64,000 nucleotides of DNA from DATFTF01 sp963825175 (GCA_963825175.1 CAWGSA010000002.1:2728001-2792000); one strand, 5' to 3'. Shown: positions 1 through 8,461, numbered from the stretch's first letter. Notes: generated from the sequence alone by a model not told the origin. Made by a program: numbers and translations.

Positions 1-378
1 AGCGCCGGGGGCCCTGTCCAGAAGGGCCTCGACCTGAGCGATGAGCTGCTGCGAATCAAACGGCTTGGACACGATCGCGTCCGCGCCGATCCGTTCCGCA
101 CGTTCGCGGTCGAACGGCTCGAACGTGCCCGACAGCAGCATGACCGGAATCCGGGACGTGGCGGGGTTGCTCTTGATCGCTTCGCAGACCTCGTATCCGT
201 TCTTCTCGGGCATGACCACGTCGGCCAGGATCATGTCAGGCCGATCGTCGCGAATACGGTCCAGAGCCTTCTGTCCGTTGGAGACGCAAACCAGGTCGTA
301 GTCGCTGTCGGAGAAGGTCAGCTCCACGACCTTCTGGATCGTGAGGCTATCGTCTGCCAGCAGGATCTTCTTGGGCAT
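1..378 (-). CDS. Response regulator receiver protein (3' end cut by window edge)
   Basis: A CheY-like receiver domain that would accept a phosphoryl group from a histidine kinase. The reading frame opens with ATG at 378 (MPKKILLADDSLTIQKVVEL) and stays open to base 1, giving 126 visible residues. The acidic pair DD near residue 9, the likely phospho-acceptor Asp in MILADVVMP near residue 54, the LLSG segment and the KPF lysine near residue 107 match the receiver fold. The KILLADDSLTIQKVVELTF start is typical of stand-alone receivers and of receivers at the head of larger proteins. The C-terminus lies outside the window, so an output domain cannot be excluded. No cognate kinase is visible. Confidence 0.88.
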   Translation of the reverse strand, partial: MPKKILLADDSLTIQKVVELTFSDSDYDLVCVSNGQKALDRIRDDRPDMILADVVMPEKNGYEVCEAIKSNPATSRIPVMLLSGTFEPFDRERAERIGADAIVSKPFDSQQLIAQVEALLDRAPGA

Positions 379-487
379 TGAAAGTAAGCTTCAGCGACTC
401 AAAAAGTTACACGTGGTCGGCGCGGGTGTCAATCCAGAAGAAGGCAGCCGGTCGCGAGCAGGGGCCTTCGGGAGCCATCCCCGCCAC

Positions 488-1447
488 CTACGCCGGGCTC
501 CCAATGTCCTCTTGCGCCCCCCACACGGCGCTCAAATACCGCCCGGGAGGCCGATGCCCAAGTGCCTCTGCCAGATAGCGAGAGGCCTCGACCAACTTGG
601 AGAGGGACACTCCGGTCTCGATGCCGAGTCCAGCTAGCATATAGACCAGGTCCTCGGTCGCCAGGTTTCCCGCCGCGCCGGGCGCATACGGGCATCCGCC
701 CAGGCCCCCGGCCGATGCGTCGAAGGTCGTAATGCCGCACTCGAGCCCGGCATAGACGTTGGCCAGCGCCGTTCCCCGGGTATCGTGAAAATGAAGCGCC
801 AGCACCCCCCGCGTGACTCCGGACCCGTAGAGCGTCTCGATGACCTCGTAGACGCTCGCCGGCGTCGCCACGCCGATCGTGTCGCCGATCGAGATCTCGT
901 CCACGGGCAAATCCAGCAACTTATGCACCACCTCGCGGACGGCCTCGGGCGAGACGGAGCCTTCGTAGGGACAGCCAAACGCGGTGGAAAGGTAACCGCG
1001 CACACGGATCCCTTCCTGCCTGGCCCGCGCGACCACGGGCCGGAAACGCTCGATCGATTCGTCCACCCCCGCGTTGATGTTGCGCCGGTTGAACGTCTCC
1101 GATGCGGCGGTGAAGACCGCGACCTCCAGGACTCCGACGGACAGAGCGCGTTCGAGCCCCTTGAGATTCGGCACCAGAGCCGGGTAGCGCACGCCGCTGA
1201 CCCGGTGGATCCTCCGAAAGACGTCTTCCGTGTCGGCAAGCTGGGGAATCGCCCGGGCCGAGACGAAGGAACCCACTTCGATGGCCGGGAGTCCGCACGC
1301 CCCCAGTCGATCGATGAAGGCAACCCGCGTGTCCGGCGGAAGGCTCGCCGGCTCGTTCTGAAGCCCGTCGCGAGGTCCCACCTCATACACCGTGACCCGC
1401 TGCGGCAGGTGCGGGCGCTGGATGGCGTGCTCTTCCCACGGATCCAT
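488..1447 (-). CDS. mvaB: Hydroxymethylglutaryl-CoA lyase
   Basis: Splits HMG-CoA into acetyl-CoA and acetoacetate, the last step of leucine degradation. The 319-residue protein is of normal length for a TIM-barrel HMG-CoA lyase. The N-terminal YEVGPRDGLQNE carries the metal/substrate Arg-Asp pair (about residues 21-32), HFHDT near 219 supplies metal-binding histidines, and GLGGCPYAPGAAGN near 248 is the family signature with the catalytic Cys. Genes for the carboxylase (biotin carboxylase, carrier, carboxyltransferase) and a hydratase lie just upstream on the same strand, so this is the liuE position of a leucine/isovalerate cluster. The isovaleryl-CoA dehydrogenase gene is not in the window. 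Confidence 0.95.
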   Translation of the reverse strand: MDPWEEHAIQRPHLPQRVTVYEVGPRDGLQNEPASLPPDTRVAFIDRLGACGLPAIEVGSFVSARAIPQLADTEDVFRRIHRVSGVRYPALVPNLKGLERALSVGVLEVAVFTAASETFNRRNINAGVDESIERFRPVVARARQEGIRVRGYLSTAFGCPYEGSVSPEAVREVVHKLLDLPVDEISIGDTIGVATPASVYEVIETLYGSGVTRGVLALHFHDTRGTALANVYAGLECGITTFDASAGGLGGCPYAPGAAGNLATEDLVYMLAGLGIETGVSLSKLVEASRYLAEALGHRPPGRYLSAVWGAQEDIGSPA

Positions 1448-1529
1448 GGCGAATACGCTATCAGTTGTCGGTCGTCGGCCGGAACTCGAATCCGGAGTCG
1501 GGAGGGTGACCGAACAGCAAGGAGGCTCC

Positions 1530-2003
1530 CTACTCGATCTCCGCCAGTTTCACACCGGCCTCGACCAGCTCCCCTTCCCCATGAGCGATCGACCGGATGA
1601 CGCCGTCGCGCGGCGCCCGGATCGAATGCTCCATCTTCATCGCTTCCAGCACGAGAAGGACGTCTCCGGTGGCGACCGTCGCGCCGACGCCGACGAAGAC
1701 CTGCCGCACGCGCCCTGGCATCGGAGCGACGAGATCTCCACCCACGTCCCGGGACCGCCCGGCGCGACCGGTGTCCCGGCGCAGGTCAAACACCCTCCCC
1801 GCGCACCACACGAGCACACGCTCACCGTCCCGGACGACGCGTACCGGGAAGATCCGGCCGTCTAATTCGACGGACTCGATCTCTCGCTCCTGAGCATGAA
1901 TCCGCAGAGCGTGGCGGCGGTCGTCGACGACTGCCTCACTGCCTTCCAGCCGGACGTGCGCGGATTCCAGCCCGCAGACGATCCTCAAGCGCCGGACCTC
2001 CAT
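1530..2003 (-). CDS. Biotin carboxyl carrier protein of an acyl-CoA carboxylase
   Basis: Carries the biotin that shuttles CO2 between the biotin carboxylase and carboxyltransferase of an acyl-CoA carboxylase, here most likely methylcrotonyl-CoA carboxylase. The 157-residue protein has an N-terminal region resembling the linker part of MccA/LiuD chains and a C-terminal biotinyl domain (about residues 90-157) with the biotin-accepting Lys in EAMKMEH. The ATG at 2003 lies inside the end of the biotin carboxylase gene (19-nt overlap), pointing to coupled translation. In most relatives the two parts form one chain of about 660 residues, so this is either a true gene split or an out-of-frame break at the junction. 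Confidence 0.85.
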   Translation of the reverse strand: MEVRRLRIVCGLESAHVRLEGSEAVVDDRRHALRIHAQEREIESVELDGRIFPVRVVRDGERVLVWCAGRVFDLRRDTGRAGRSRDVGGDLVAPMPGRVRQVFVGVGATVATGDVLLVLEAMKMEHSIRAPRDGVIRSIAHGEGELVEAGVKLAEIE

Positions 2004-3463
2004 CCCCGCGCGTCGTCCCAGGGCTCGGAAATCGGGGCGGGGCCAAGCGACGGTCTGCGCGCCGACGACAGCTCACGGGCCGCCGCGATCCACGCGGCAT
2101 CGGGAACAGCTTCCGGGCTCGGTCTGGGAAGGTCAGAGACGAGAGCGGTCGAGTAGTCGCCCGAATCGAAGGCCCGGGACGCGAGCACCGCATCCAGCAG
2201 CGGCGCGTTGGATTCGACGCCCAGGACGACCAGCTCGGCCAGCGCTCGGCGGGCACGGGCGATCGCACCGACCCGGTCTCGCGCCGTCACGATGATCTTG
2301 GCTAAAAGGGGGTCATAGTCGAGCCCGACGAAAGAACCGCGCCCGACTCCGGCATCGACGCGAACGCCAGGGCCCGTGGGCGGCTCCCACGCGAGGATCC
2401 GGCCCGGGCGTGGCAGGAATTCGACGGGATCCTCGGCGTAGAGACGCAGCTCGATCGCGTGGCCTCGAGGGGACAGGGTTCCCCGCAGCCACGCCGCCGG
2501 CAGCGACGCGCCCCCTGCGATCTCGATCTGCGCACGAACCAGATCGAGGCCCAGCGTCTCTTCGGTGATGGCGTGCTCCACCTGGAGGCGCGTGTTCATC
2601 TCCAGGAAATAGAAGTGTCTCTTTTCGTCCAGCAGAAATTCGACCGTCCCCGCTCCCACGTAGCCGATGGCCTTCGCCGCTTCCACCGCCGCCCGGCCCA
2701 TGGCCGCGCGCAGATCGGGATCGAGCACCGGGCTCGGAGTCTCCTCCACGATTTTTTGATGCCGACGTTGCACGCTGCATTCGCGCTCGAAGAGGTGTGC
2801 CACGTTCCCGGACCGGTCCCCGAACACCTGGAACTCCACGTGCCGCGGCCGCTCGAAAAGACGCTCGAGATAGACGCGATCCGATCCGAACGCGGCCCGG
2901 CCGATGCGGCGGGCCTGGGCGATCGCGTCGGGCAGCGCGTCGGGTCCTTCCACGCGCGACATCCCCTTGCCGCCCCCTCCGGCCGACGCCTTGACCAGAA
3001 GCGGAAAGCCCAGCTGCCTGGCACCCCGCAACAGGTCGCCGTCGGACTGCGCGGATTCTTCCGAGCCCGGCACGACCGGCACTCCCGCCCTGCGCATCCG
3101 GCCCCGGGCACGCACCTTATCGCCCATCTCTTCGATGGCCGGAGCGGGGGAACCGATCCACAGGAGGCCGGCCGCCTCGACCGCGCGGGCGAACGCGGCG
3201 CTCTCGGAGAGGAAGCCGTATCCGGGATGGACGGCGTCGGCGCCCAATGCTCTGGCCGCTTCGATGAGCCGCGGAATCGAGAGGTAGGTCTCGAGAGGCG
3301 AACCCGAACCCAACGACGCGGCGCGGCTCATGCCGCGCAGGTGAAAGGCGCCGGTCTCCGATTCCGCGTAGACCCCCACGGGCTCGATCCCCATCTCGCG
3401 GGCGGTGCGCGCCACGCGGGTGGCGATCTCTCCGCGGTTGGCGATGAAGAGAGATTGGATCAT
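1985..3463 (-). CDS. Acyl-CoA (methylcrotonyl-CoA) carboxylase, biotin carboxylase subunit
   Basis: ATP-dependent carboxylation of biotin. The 492 residues cover the whole biotin carboxylase fold: N-terminal IANRGEIATRVARTAREMG, the Gly-rich ATP loop KASAGGGGKGMS (about residues 160-171), the Mg-binding EMNTRLQVEH (about 288-297) and a C-terminal domain ending in GWRSGA. It overlaps the biotinyl carrier gene by 19 nt. The neighbouring HMG-CoA lyase, hydratase and carboxyltransferase make 3-methylcrotonyl-CoA the best guess for the acceptor; a propionyl- or geranyl-CoA carboxylase cannot be excluded from sequence alone. Confidence 0.92.
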   Translation of the reverse strand: MIQSLFIANRGEIATRVARTAREMGIEPVGVYAESETGAFHLRGMSRAASLGSGSPLETYLSIPRLIEAARALGADAVHPGYGFLSESAAFARAVEAAGLLWIGSPAPAIEEMGDKVRARGRMRRAGVPVVPGSEESAQSDGDLLRGARQLGFPLLVKASAGGGGKGMSRVEGPDALPDAIAQARRIGRAAFGSDRVYLERLFERPRHVEFQVFGDRSGNVAHLFERECSVQRRHQKIVEETPSPVLDPDLRAAMGRAAVEAAKAIGYVGAGTVEFLLDEKRHFYFLEMNTRLQVEHAITEETLGLDLVRAQIEIAGGASLPAAWLRGTLSPRGHAIELRLYAEDPVEFLPRPGRILAWEPPTGPGVRVDAGVGRGSFVGLDYDPLLAKIIVTARDRVGAIARARRALAELVVLGVESNAPLLDAVLASRAFDSGDYSTALVSDLPRPSPEAVPDAAWIAAARELSSARRPSLGPAPISEPWDDARGWRSGA

Positions 3464-3470
3464 GGGGTCA

Positions 3471-3567
3471 TTGGATCCTTGAACCCTTGATTCATCGTGC
3501 CTCGGGATCGCGGACTCGGACTCGAGCCAATCAAACAGTGAATCAAGAGCTCAATGAATCAATCATA
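3471..3567. repeat. Octamer-armed inverted element, copy 1
   Basis: Between the divergent biotin carboxylase and zinc-ribbon genes. The left arm is three tandem octamers (TTGGATCC, TTGAACCC, TTGATTCA at 3471-3494). The right arm is five octamers in complementary sense (CAATCAAA, CAGTGAAT, CAAGAGCT, CAATGAAT, CAATCATA at 3528-3567), around a GC-rich core. The same architecture, with related unit sequence, recurs at 50856 and 53020. Function unknown. Confidence 0.6.
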
Positions 3568-3603
3568 ATGGAGGTGAGACGAGACGAGATCGGGGGAACG
3601 GGC

Positions 3604-3843
3604 ATGTCGATCGAGGGCGGCATCAAGGGGTATCAGCAACGCTTCGTCTGCGAGCATTGCGGAAAGATTTTCTTCGCGTGGCGCCCTGATACCGCGCCGG
3701 GCTCGAAGATCAAGTGCTACTTCTGCAAGCACGAGCAGGAAGACGAGGCGTCTCGCCGCGCTGCCGCGGCCGCGGCGCCCGCTGCGCCAGCCGTGCCCGC
3801 TGTGCCCGCTGTGCCCGAGTCCCCGCCGCCCGCGTCGTCATAG
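3604..3843 (+). CDS. Small zinc-ribbon protein with Ala/Pro-rich tail
   Basis: A 79-residue protein if read from the ATG at 3604 (MSIEGGIKGYQQRFVCEHCG). CEHCG and CYFCK give two CxxC pairs 25 residues apart, a rubredoxin/zinc-ribbon knuckle. The rest is a low-complexity Ala/Pro tail, AAAAAAPAAPAVPAVP. A G-rich stretch GGGGGAACGGGC precedes the ATG at suitable spacing. An in-frame ATG also exists at 3568, but it would leave a charged leader with no family support. It stands alone on the plus strand between minus-strand catabolic genes. Function unknown; zinc binding is inferred from the cysteines. Confidence 0.6.
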   Translation: MSIEGGIKGYQQRFVCEHCGKIFFAWRPDTAPGSKIKCYFCKHEQEDEASRRAAAAAAPAAPAVPAVPAVPESPPPASS

Positions 3844-3875
3844 CGAGTCACCGGCGGAGGCCGCCTCCCCGCCGG

Positions 3876-4688
3876 TCACGGACCGCTCTTGCCCGCCGCC
3901 CACGACGGCTTTCGCTTCTCCAGAAAAGCACTCAGGCCTTCCTTCGCCTCGGGTGATGCCCGCTGCCGAGCGATCGTCTGGACGGTCAGGGCCATCGCCT
4001 CTTCCGGGTTCTTCCCGCTGACCTGTTCGACGAGTCGCTTGGCGACTTCCAACGCGCCAGGAGCGGAGGAGAGGAGGGAATCGATCTTGCGGACCGCGGC
4101 CTGCCGCAGCTCACCCGGCGCAACGACGGCGTGCACCAGGCCGATCCGATACGCCTCCCGCGCGTCGAAACGGTCGCCGGTCAAAAAGAGGTCCCGGGCG
4201 GCGCGCGGCCCGATCGCGCGAAGAACGTACGGCGAGATGACCGAAGGCAGGATGCCCAGCTTGACCTCGGCCAAGGAGAAGACCGTCCCCTCGGCGGCGA
4301 GCGCGATGTCGGCGGCCGCGACCAGCCCGACGCCGCCACCGATCGCCGCGCCGTGGGCCAGCGCGATCACGGGCTTCGGGCACACGTCGATCGCACGGAG
4401 CATGCGCGCCATCCGCTGCGCGTCGGCTTCGTTCTCCTCCCGGGTGAAGCCCCCGGCCCGACGCATCCACGCGATGTCGGCGCCGGCACAGAAGACGGGC
4501 CCGTCCCCCGACAAGACCACGACACGCACCTCGCCGTCCGCGGCCAGGCCCTGAAAGGCGCGGGTCAGATCCGCGATCAGAGCGTCATCGAAGGCGTTGC
4601 GCACGTCGGGGCGAGCCAGCCGGACCCACGCCACGGCCCCCTCCTTGTCGATGTGCAGCTGCGACGTCTCCTGGGCGTGAGATGTCAT
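3876..4688 (-). CDS. Enoyl-CoA hydratase/isomerase family (likely methylglutaconyl-CoA hydratase)
   Basis: Crotonase-fold protein of 270 residues, normal for the family. The oxyanion-hole segment FCAGADIAWMRR (about residues 67-78) and GGGVGLVAAADIALA (about 114-128) are clear, with a Glu in LAEVKLGILP (about 139-148) at the catalytic position. Embedded between the carboxylase subunits and HMG-CoA lyase, it fits LiuC, which hydrates 3-methylglutaconyl-CoA to HMG-CoA. Crotonases are hard to assign by sequence alone, so the substrate rests on context. Confidence 0.85.
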   Translation of the reverse strand: MTSHAQETSQLHIDKEGAVAWVRLARPDVRNAFDDALIADLTRAFQGLAADGEVRVVVLSGDGPVFCAGADIAWMRRAGGFTREENEADAQRMARMLRAIDVCPKPVIALAHGAAIGGGVGLVAAADIALAAEGTVFSLAEVKLGILPSVISPYVLRAIGPRAARDLFLTGDRFDAREAYRIGLVHAVVAPGELRQAAVRKIDSLLSSAPGALEVAKRLVEQVSGKNPEEAMALTVQTIARQRASPEAKEGLSAFLEKRKPSWAAGKSGP

Positions 4689-4730
4689 GCCGCGATTCTA
4701 GCCGCCTTGCCGGTCGGACGCAGGGATCGC

Positions 4731-5576
4731 TCAGCGAGGGACCAGGGAAGTGGCGGCGGGCAGCGCGGACACGCCTCCGGCGCCGTCCGTGCCCATGGCG
4801 CCGTGGACCTGGGCCCGGACGCTCACGTCTTCTCCCGGCAGGCGCAGCGTCAACCGTGCCTCGACGGCGGAATCGAGGGAGCCGCCGACGGCCCATCCCT
4901 CTCCCGCCGCGGAAATCAGCCGGCGCGCGTCGACCCGGAAGGGCAGCTCGACGAACGTTTTTTTCCGAGCGCGGAGAGTCCGACCCTTCGCCGTTGCGCT
5001 CCCGATTTCCTGGCCGCGAACCTCGAGCTCGTACCCGATGGAGGCCACGGTCACGGGAAACGAGAATGGGTTGGTGACCGTCAGGACGGCCCGTCCGTCA
5101 GCAGAGCGGGCCGTGAGCACCGTCAGCTGAAGCGATGCCAGCGCGACGAAGGGGGCCAGAGTCGGCTCGTTGTCCGGGCGCCGTACCTGCTCCCACCGCG
5201 ACCGACCGGACCAAGCGACGCTCCCCGAACCCTCCACCTGACCGCGAAGATCGTAGGCCAGCTCGCCCGGAAGCCATCGGCGGGCCCAGTCCTCCGGCAC
5301 GTCGGCGTAGCGAATGCGGATGGAGATCCGCAGTCCCTGTTCCAGCCGGTCCGCGCGCCCGGACACTCGGATTCCGACCGGGGATCCGTTGACGGCCAGT
5401 GTTCCGAGAAATCGGCCCGCGCCGACGTCCGCCGCCGGGCCGATCCACGTCGCGTCGAAGAATTGCCCTGGCTGCGGAACGATCGTGAGCTCGGTCGATG
5501 GCGGCGCCGCCAGGAGAAGAAACAGGCCGAGAGGCCAAGCCGCCCGGCAATCCGAACGCGCCTGCCCCCGGCTCAC
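4731..5576 (-). CDS. LEA type 2 (LEA14-like) secreted protein
   Basis: A 281-residue protein of unknown physiological role carrying a LEA type 2 fold. I chose the GTG at 5576, which overlaps the stop of the carboxyltransferase gene (ATGTGA); longer readings upstream run through that gene. An N-terminal hydrophobic stretch (AAWPLGLFLLLAA) looks like a signal peptide. Residues about 155-205 contain LTVTNPFSFPVTVASIGYE followed by LEVRGQEIG, the Asn-Pro-Phe plus YELEVNG pattern of LEA14/WHy domains; the earlier and later parts may hold further diverged copies. Its coupling to leucine-degradation genes is unusual; it may simply ride in the operon. Confidence 0.7.
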   Translation of the reverse strand: MSRGQARSDCRAAWPLGLFLLLAAPPSTELTIVPQPGQFFDATWIGPAADVGAGRFLGTLAVNGSPVGIRVSGRADRLEQGLRISIRIRYADVPEDWARRWLPGELAYDLRGQVEGSGSVAWSGRSRWEQVRRPDNEPTLAPFVALASLQLTVLTARSADGRAVLTVTNPFSFPVTVASIGYELEVRGQEIGSATAKGRTLRARKKTFVELPFRVDARRLISAAGEGWAVGGSLDSAVEARLTLRLPGEDVSVRAQVHGAMGTDGAGGVSALPAATSLVPR

Positions 5577-7180
5577 ATCCGGAAGACCCCGAACCGCGTC
5601 TCCTCGATCGGAGCGTTGTAGGCCGCGGAGATGGCCAGGGCGAGCGCGGTGCGTGTCTCCCCCGGATCGAGGACCCCGTCGTCCCACAGACGCCCCGTCG
5701 AGTAGTACGGACTGCCCTCGATCTCATACTTCTCGCGCGTCGGGCGCTCGAAGTCGGCGATCTGCTCGGGTGCCAGCGCGGGCTGTCCCCCGCGCGCCAG
5801 CTGGTCCTGCTTGACCGTGGACAGAACCGAAGCGGCTTGCTCTCCGCCCATCACCGAGATCCGCGCATTCGGCCACATCCAGAGAAAGCGCGGGCCATAG
5901 GCACGGCCACACATCCCGTAGTTGCCGGCCCCAAAGGATCCGCCGATGATGACGGTGAACTTGGGCACCGCGGCGTTGGCCACGGCGTGCACCATCTTGG
6001 CTCCGTCCTTGGCGATTCCCCCCTGCTCGTACTTGCGGCCGACCATGAACCCGGTGATGTTCTGCAGGAAGAGCAACGGGATCCGGCGCCGGGCGCACAT
6101 CTCGATGAAGTGCGTCGCTTTCAGCGCCGACTCGGAGAAGAGAATGCCGTTGTTGGCCAGGATGCCCACAAGAAACCCCGCGATGCGGGCGAAGCCGCAG
6201 ACCAGCGTCGTGCCGTACCGCGCCTTGAACTCTTCGAACCGCGACCCGTCCACCAGACGGGCGATGACCTCGCGCACGTCGTACGGCTGGCGCAGGTCGA
6301 TCGGAAGGATTCCGTAGAGCTCCTTGGGATCGTAGGCCGGCTCCTCCGGCTCGGCCCGGTCCGCCGGCAGATCCTTTCGGCAGACGCCCAGGTTCTCCAC
6401 CAGGGACCGGGCGATCTCGATGGCGTTGGCGTCGTCCTCGGCCTGGTAGTCGGCGACGCCGGAGATCCGGGTGTGCACATCCGCGCCGCCCAGCTCTTCC
6501 GCCGAGACCTCCTCCCCCGTCGCGGCCTTGACCAGGGGCGGCCCGGCCAGGAAGATCGTGCCGGTCCCTTTGACGATCACGGCCTCATCCGACATCGCCG
6601 GCACGTACGCTCCGCCGGCCGTGCACATTCCCATCACCACCGCGATCTGGGGAATCCGCTTGGCGGACATGCGGGCCTGGTTGTAGAAGATGCGGCCGAA
6701 GTGATCGCGGTCGGGGAACACGTCGGCCTGGAGCGGGAGGAACGCTCCCCCCGAATCCACGAGGTAGATGCAGGGAAGATGGTTCTCCTCCGCCACTTCC
6801 TGTCCCCGAAGATGCTTCTTGACGGTCATCGGGAAGTAGGTCCCCCCCTTGACCGTCGCGTCGTTGGCGATGACCATGACCTCGCGCCCGGACACCCGGC
6901 CGATTCCGGTGACCAGTCCCGCGCCGGGAGCCTCGCCCTCGTAGAGTCCGTGCGCCGCCAGCGGGGACAGCTCGAGAAACGGCGAGCCCGGGTCGAGGAG
7001 GGCCGTGATCCGGTCACGGACGAACATCTTCTTCTGCTCCGCATGCCGCGCCCGACCCGAGCCCCCTTCCCCCGCCTTCGCGATTTCTCTCCGCAGATGA
7101 GCGACCAGAGAGACCATCGAGCTCCGGCGCTCCTGGAACTCGGGCGAAGAAGAATCGACGCGGCTAAGGATGCGCTCCAT
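5573..7180 (-). CDS. Methylcrotonyl-CoA carboxylase, carboxyltransferase subunit
   Basis: Transfers CO2 from biotin to 3-methylcrotonyl-CoA. The 535 residues are the standard MCC-beta/LiuB length. Two crotonase-like halves are visible: the N-half with GKHxRGQ-type VKKHLRGQEVAEENHLPCIY and LVDSGGAFLPLQ, and the C-half with FLQNITGFMVGRKYEQGGIA and FGAGNYGMCGRAYGPRFLW, both characteristic of methylcrotonyl rather than propionyl enzymes. The gene ends ATGTGA, overlapping the start of the LEA14-like gene. The B12-binding mutase subunit lies 23 bp upstream in the same direction. Confidence 0.93.
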   Translation of the reverse strand: MERILSRVDSSSPEFQERRSSMVSLVAHLRREIAKAGEGGSGRARHAEQKKMFVRDRITALLDPGSPFLELSPLAAHGLYEGEAPGAGLVTGIGRVSGREVMVIANDATVKGGTYFPMTVKKHLRGQEVAEENHLPCIYLVDSGGAFLPLQADVFPDRDHFGRIFYNQARMSAKRIPQIAVVMGMCTAGGAYVPAMSDEAVIVKGTGTIFLAGPPLVKAATGEEVSAEELGGADVHTRISGVADYQAEDDANAIEIARSLVENLGVCRKDLPADRAEPEEPAYDPKELYGILPIDLRQPYDVREVIARLVDGSRFEEFKARYGTTLVCGFARIAGFLVGILANNGILFSESALKATHFIEMCARRRIPLLFLQNITGFMVGRKYEQGGIAKDGAKMVHAVANAAVPKFTVIIGGSFGAGNYGMCGRAYGPRFLWMWPNARISVMGGEQAASVLSTVKQDQLARGGQPALAPEQIADFERPTREKYEIEGSPYYSTGRLWDDGVLDPGETRTALALAISAAYNAPIEETRFGVFRM

Positions 7181-7203
7181 TCGTCAGGACGGCGTCCCCG
7201 GCC

Positions 7204-7614
7204 TCATCCCCGAACCCGCAGTCCCGCCTCGCGGCGGATGAAGTCCACCAGCGTCTGGGTCGGCGTGCCGGGCAGAAAAATCCCGCGGATTCCCTGCTTC
7301 TTCAAGGGCTCGATGTCCTTGTCCGGAATGATCCCTCCCGCGACCACGACGATGTCCTCTCCGCCCTTTTCCCGGAGCAGCCGGAGGATCTCGGGGAAGA
7401 GAGCGTTGTGCGCACCGGAGAGGATCGAGAGACCGACGACATCGACGTCCTCCTGGATGGCCGCGGCGGCGATCTGTTCGGGCGTCTGCCGCAGGCCCGA
7501 ATAGATCACTTCCATCCCGGCATCCCGCAGAGCCCGTGCGATGACCTTCGCGCCTCGGTCGTGGCCGTCGAGCCCTGGCTTGGCGATCAGAACGCGGACG
7601 GGTCGGTCGGGCAT
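7204..7614 (-). CDS. Methylmalonyl-CoA mutase, B12-binding (small) subunit
   Basis: A 136-residue cobalamin-binding Rossmann domain. KPGLDGHDRGAKVIA contains the DxHxxG signature, with the His that ligates cobalt (about residues 13-27); SILSGAH and VVAGGIIP are the following B12-contact loops. It makes up only the C-terminal domain of classical MutB. The matching catalytic subunit without this domain lies at 48469-50160, so this organism has the two-chain mutase found in archaea and many deep-branching bacteria. It converts methylmalonyl-CoA to succinyl-CoA. It sits 13 bp from the MOSC gene and 23 bp from the carboxyltransferase gene. Confidence 0.92.
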   Translation of the reverse strand: MPDRPVRVLIAKPGLDGHDRGAKVIARALRDAGMEVIYSGLRQTPEQIAAAAIQEDVDVVGLSILSGAHNALFPEILRLLREKGGEDIVVVAGGIIPDKDIEPLKKQGIRGIFLPGTPTQTLVDFIRREAGLRVRG

Positions 7615-7627
7615 TCGCGCGAGTCTA

Positions 7628-8413
7628 TCAACCCACGAGCATCACGGGATCGCCGGCCCGCACCCGCTGGCCTTCGACCACGCGCGCCGCGACGCCCAGA
7701 TGTCCGCCGTGGATCTGGATCAGGCCGGCCAACAAGTCGGGGTCGCCGCCGGAATCTTCGGTCTGGACGACCTTCGCGTCGACGCAGTCCGAGCTGAAGT
7801 CCGAGATCTCCAGGAACGCCTCGCCGATGCGAAGGCGGCGACCCACCCATTGGTCTTCCTCGAATGCTTTCCCCTCGGGAACCTCCACGATCAGGTTGGC
7901 CCGAACGCGGGACGGCTCGAGCGGAGCCCCGTATGCCCTCTCGGCCAGCCGCAGGGTGAGGCGCGAGATCAGCCGCACGGGGCTCTTTTCGGGGGTCCGC
8001 GTGGAGACGGCAACCGGAAGCCCGACCGCCCGGGAGAGATCCTCCAACCACTCCGGATCGGTCATCGCATACTCGCGGCCGTCGGGAGTCCGCACACGCG
8101 TCCAGCGATCCAGGTCCGCGGCAACCAGATCCTCCAGATAGCGCGCCGAGTACAGGGGGAGCCGCGGCGAGCCCGAAGCGGTCAGGGCCGTGCCCGTTCT
8201 CCTGTCCCGGATTTCGTGGAACCGGTCGCCGACCAATCCGCCCGAGGAGAGGAGAGCCGTGTTCGGCCTCTCGCCCGCCAGTGGCTCCACGGGAAAGCGG
8301 TGCAACTCCGCCAGCCGCCCGACGACTTCCGCCAGCTCCAATGCCAACGCGCGCCTTTGCCTTTCCCTGTCTGGACCCGCCGCCGAGCGCCCGGTCGGAA
8401 CCGCGCTCATCAT
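7628..8413 (-). CDS. MOSC domain protein
   Basis: A 261-residue protein with an N-terminal MOSC-type beta-barrel region (LHRFPVEPLAGE, then GLVGDRFHEIRD, about residues 37-68) and a C-terminal MOSC core with RVRANLIVEVP, a FEEDQWVGRRLRIG segment and a single Cys in FSSDCVDAKVV (about 210-220). MOSC proteins bind or transfer sulfur bound to molybdenum cofactor; the Cys is in the expected place. A molybdenum-cofactor operon exists elsewhere in the window (42.6-46 kb). A double Met marks the start; either could be used. Substrate unknown. Confidence 0.75.
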   Translation of the reverse strand: MMSAVPTGRSAAGPDRERQRRALALELAEVVGRLAELHRFPVEPLAGERPNTALLSSGGLVGDRFHEIRDRRTGTALTASGSPRLPLYSARYLEDLVAADLDRWTRVRTPDGREYAMTDPEWLEDLSRAVGLPVAVSTRTPEKSPVRLISRLTLRLAERAYGAPLEPSRVRANLIVEVPEGKAFEEDQWVGRRLRIGEAFLEISDFSSDCVDAKVVQTEDSGGDPDLLAGLIQIHGGHLGVAARVVEGQRVRAGDPVMLVG

Positions 8414-8461
8414 CCCATCACGAATCCCGCGAGAGGAGCGGTCCGGGCGACGGCAGTTGCC

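Noticed and set aside
5498..7504. Long plus-strand open frame of 668 codons
   Set aside because: Antisense shadow of the carboxyltransferase gene; high GC keeps opposite frames open, and the translation has no conserved motif.
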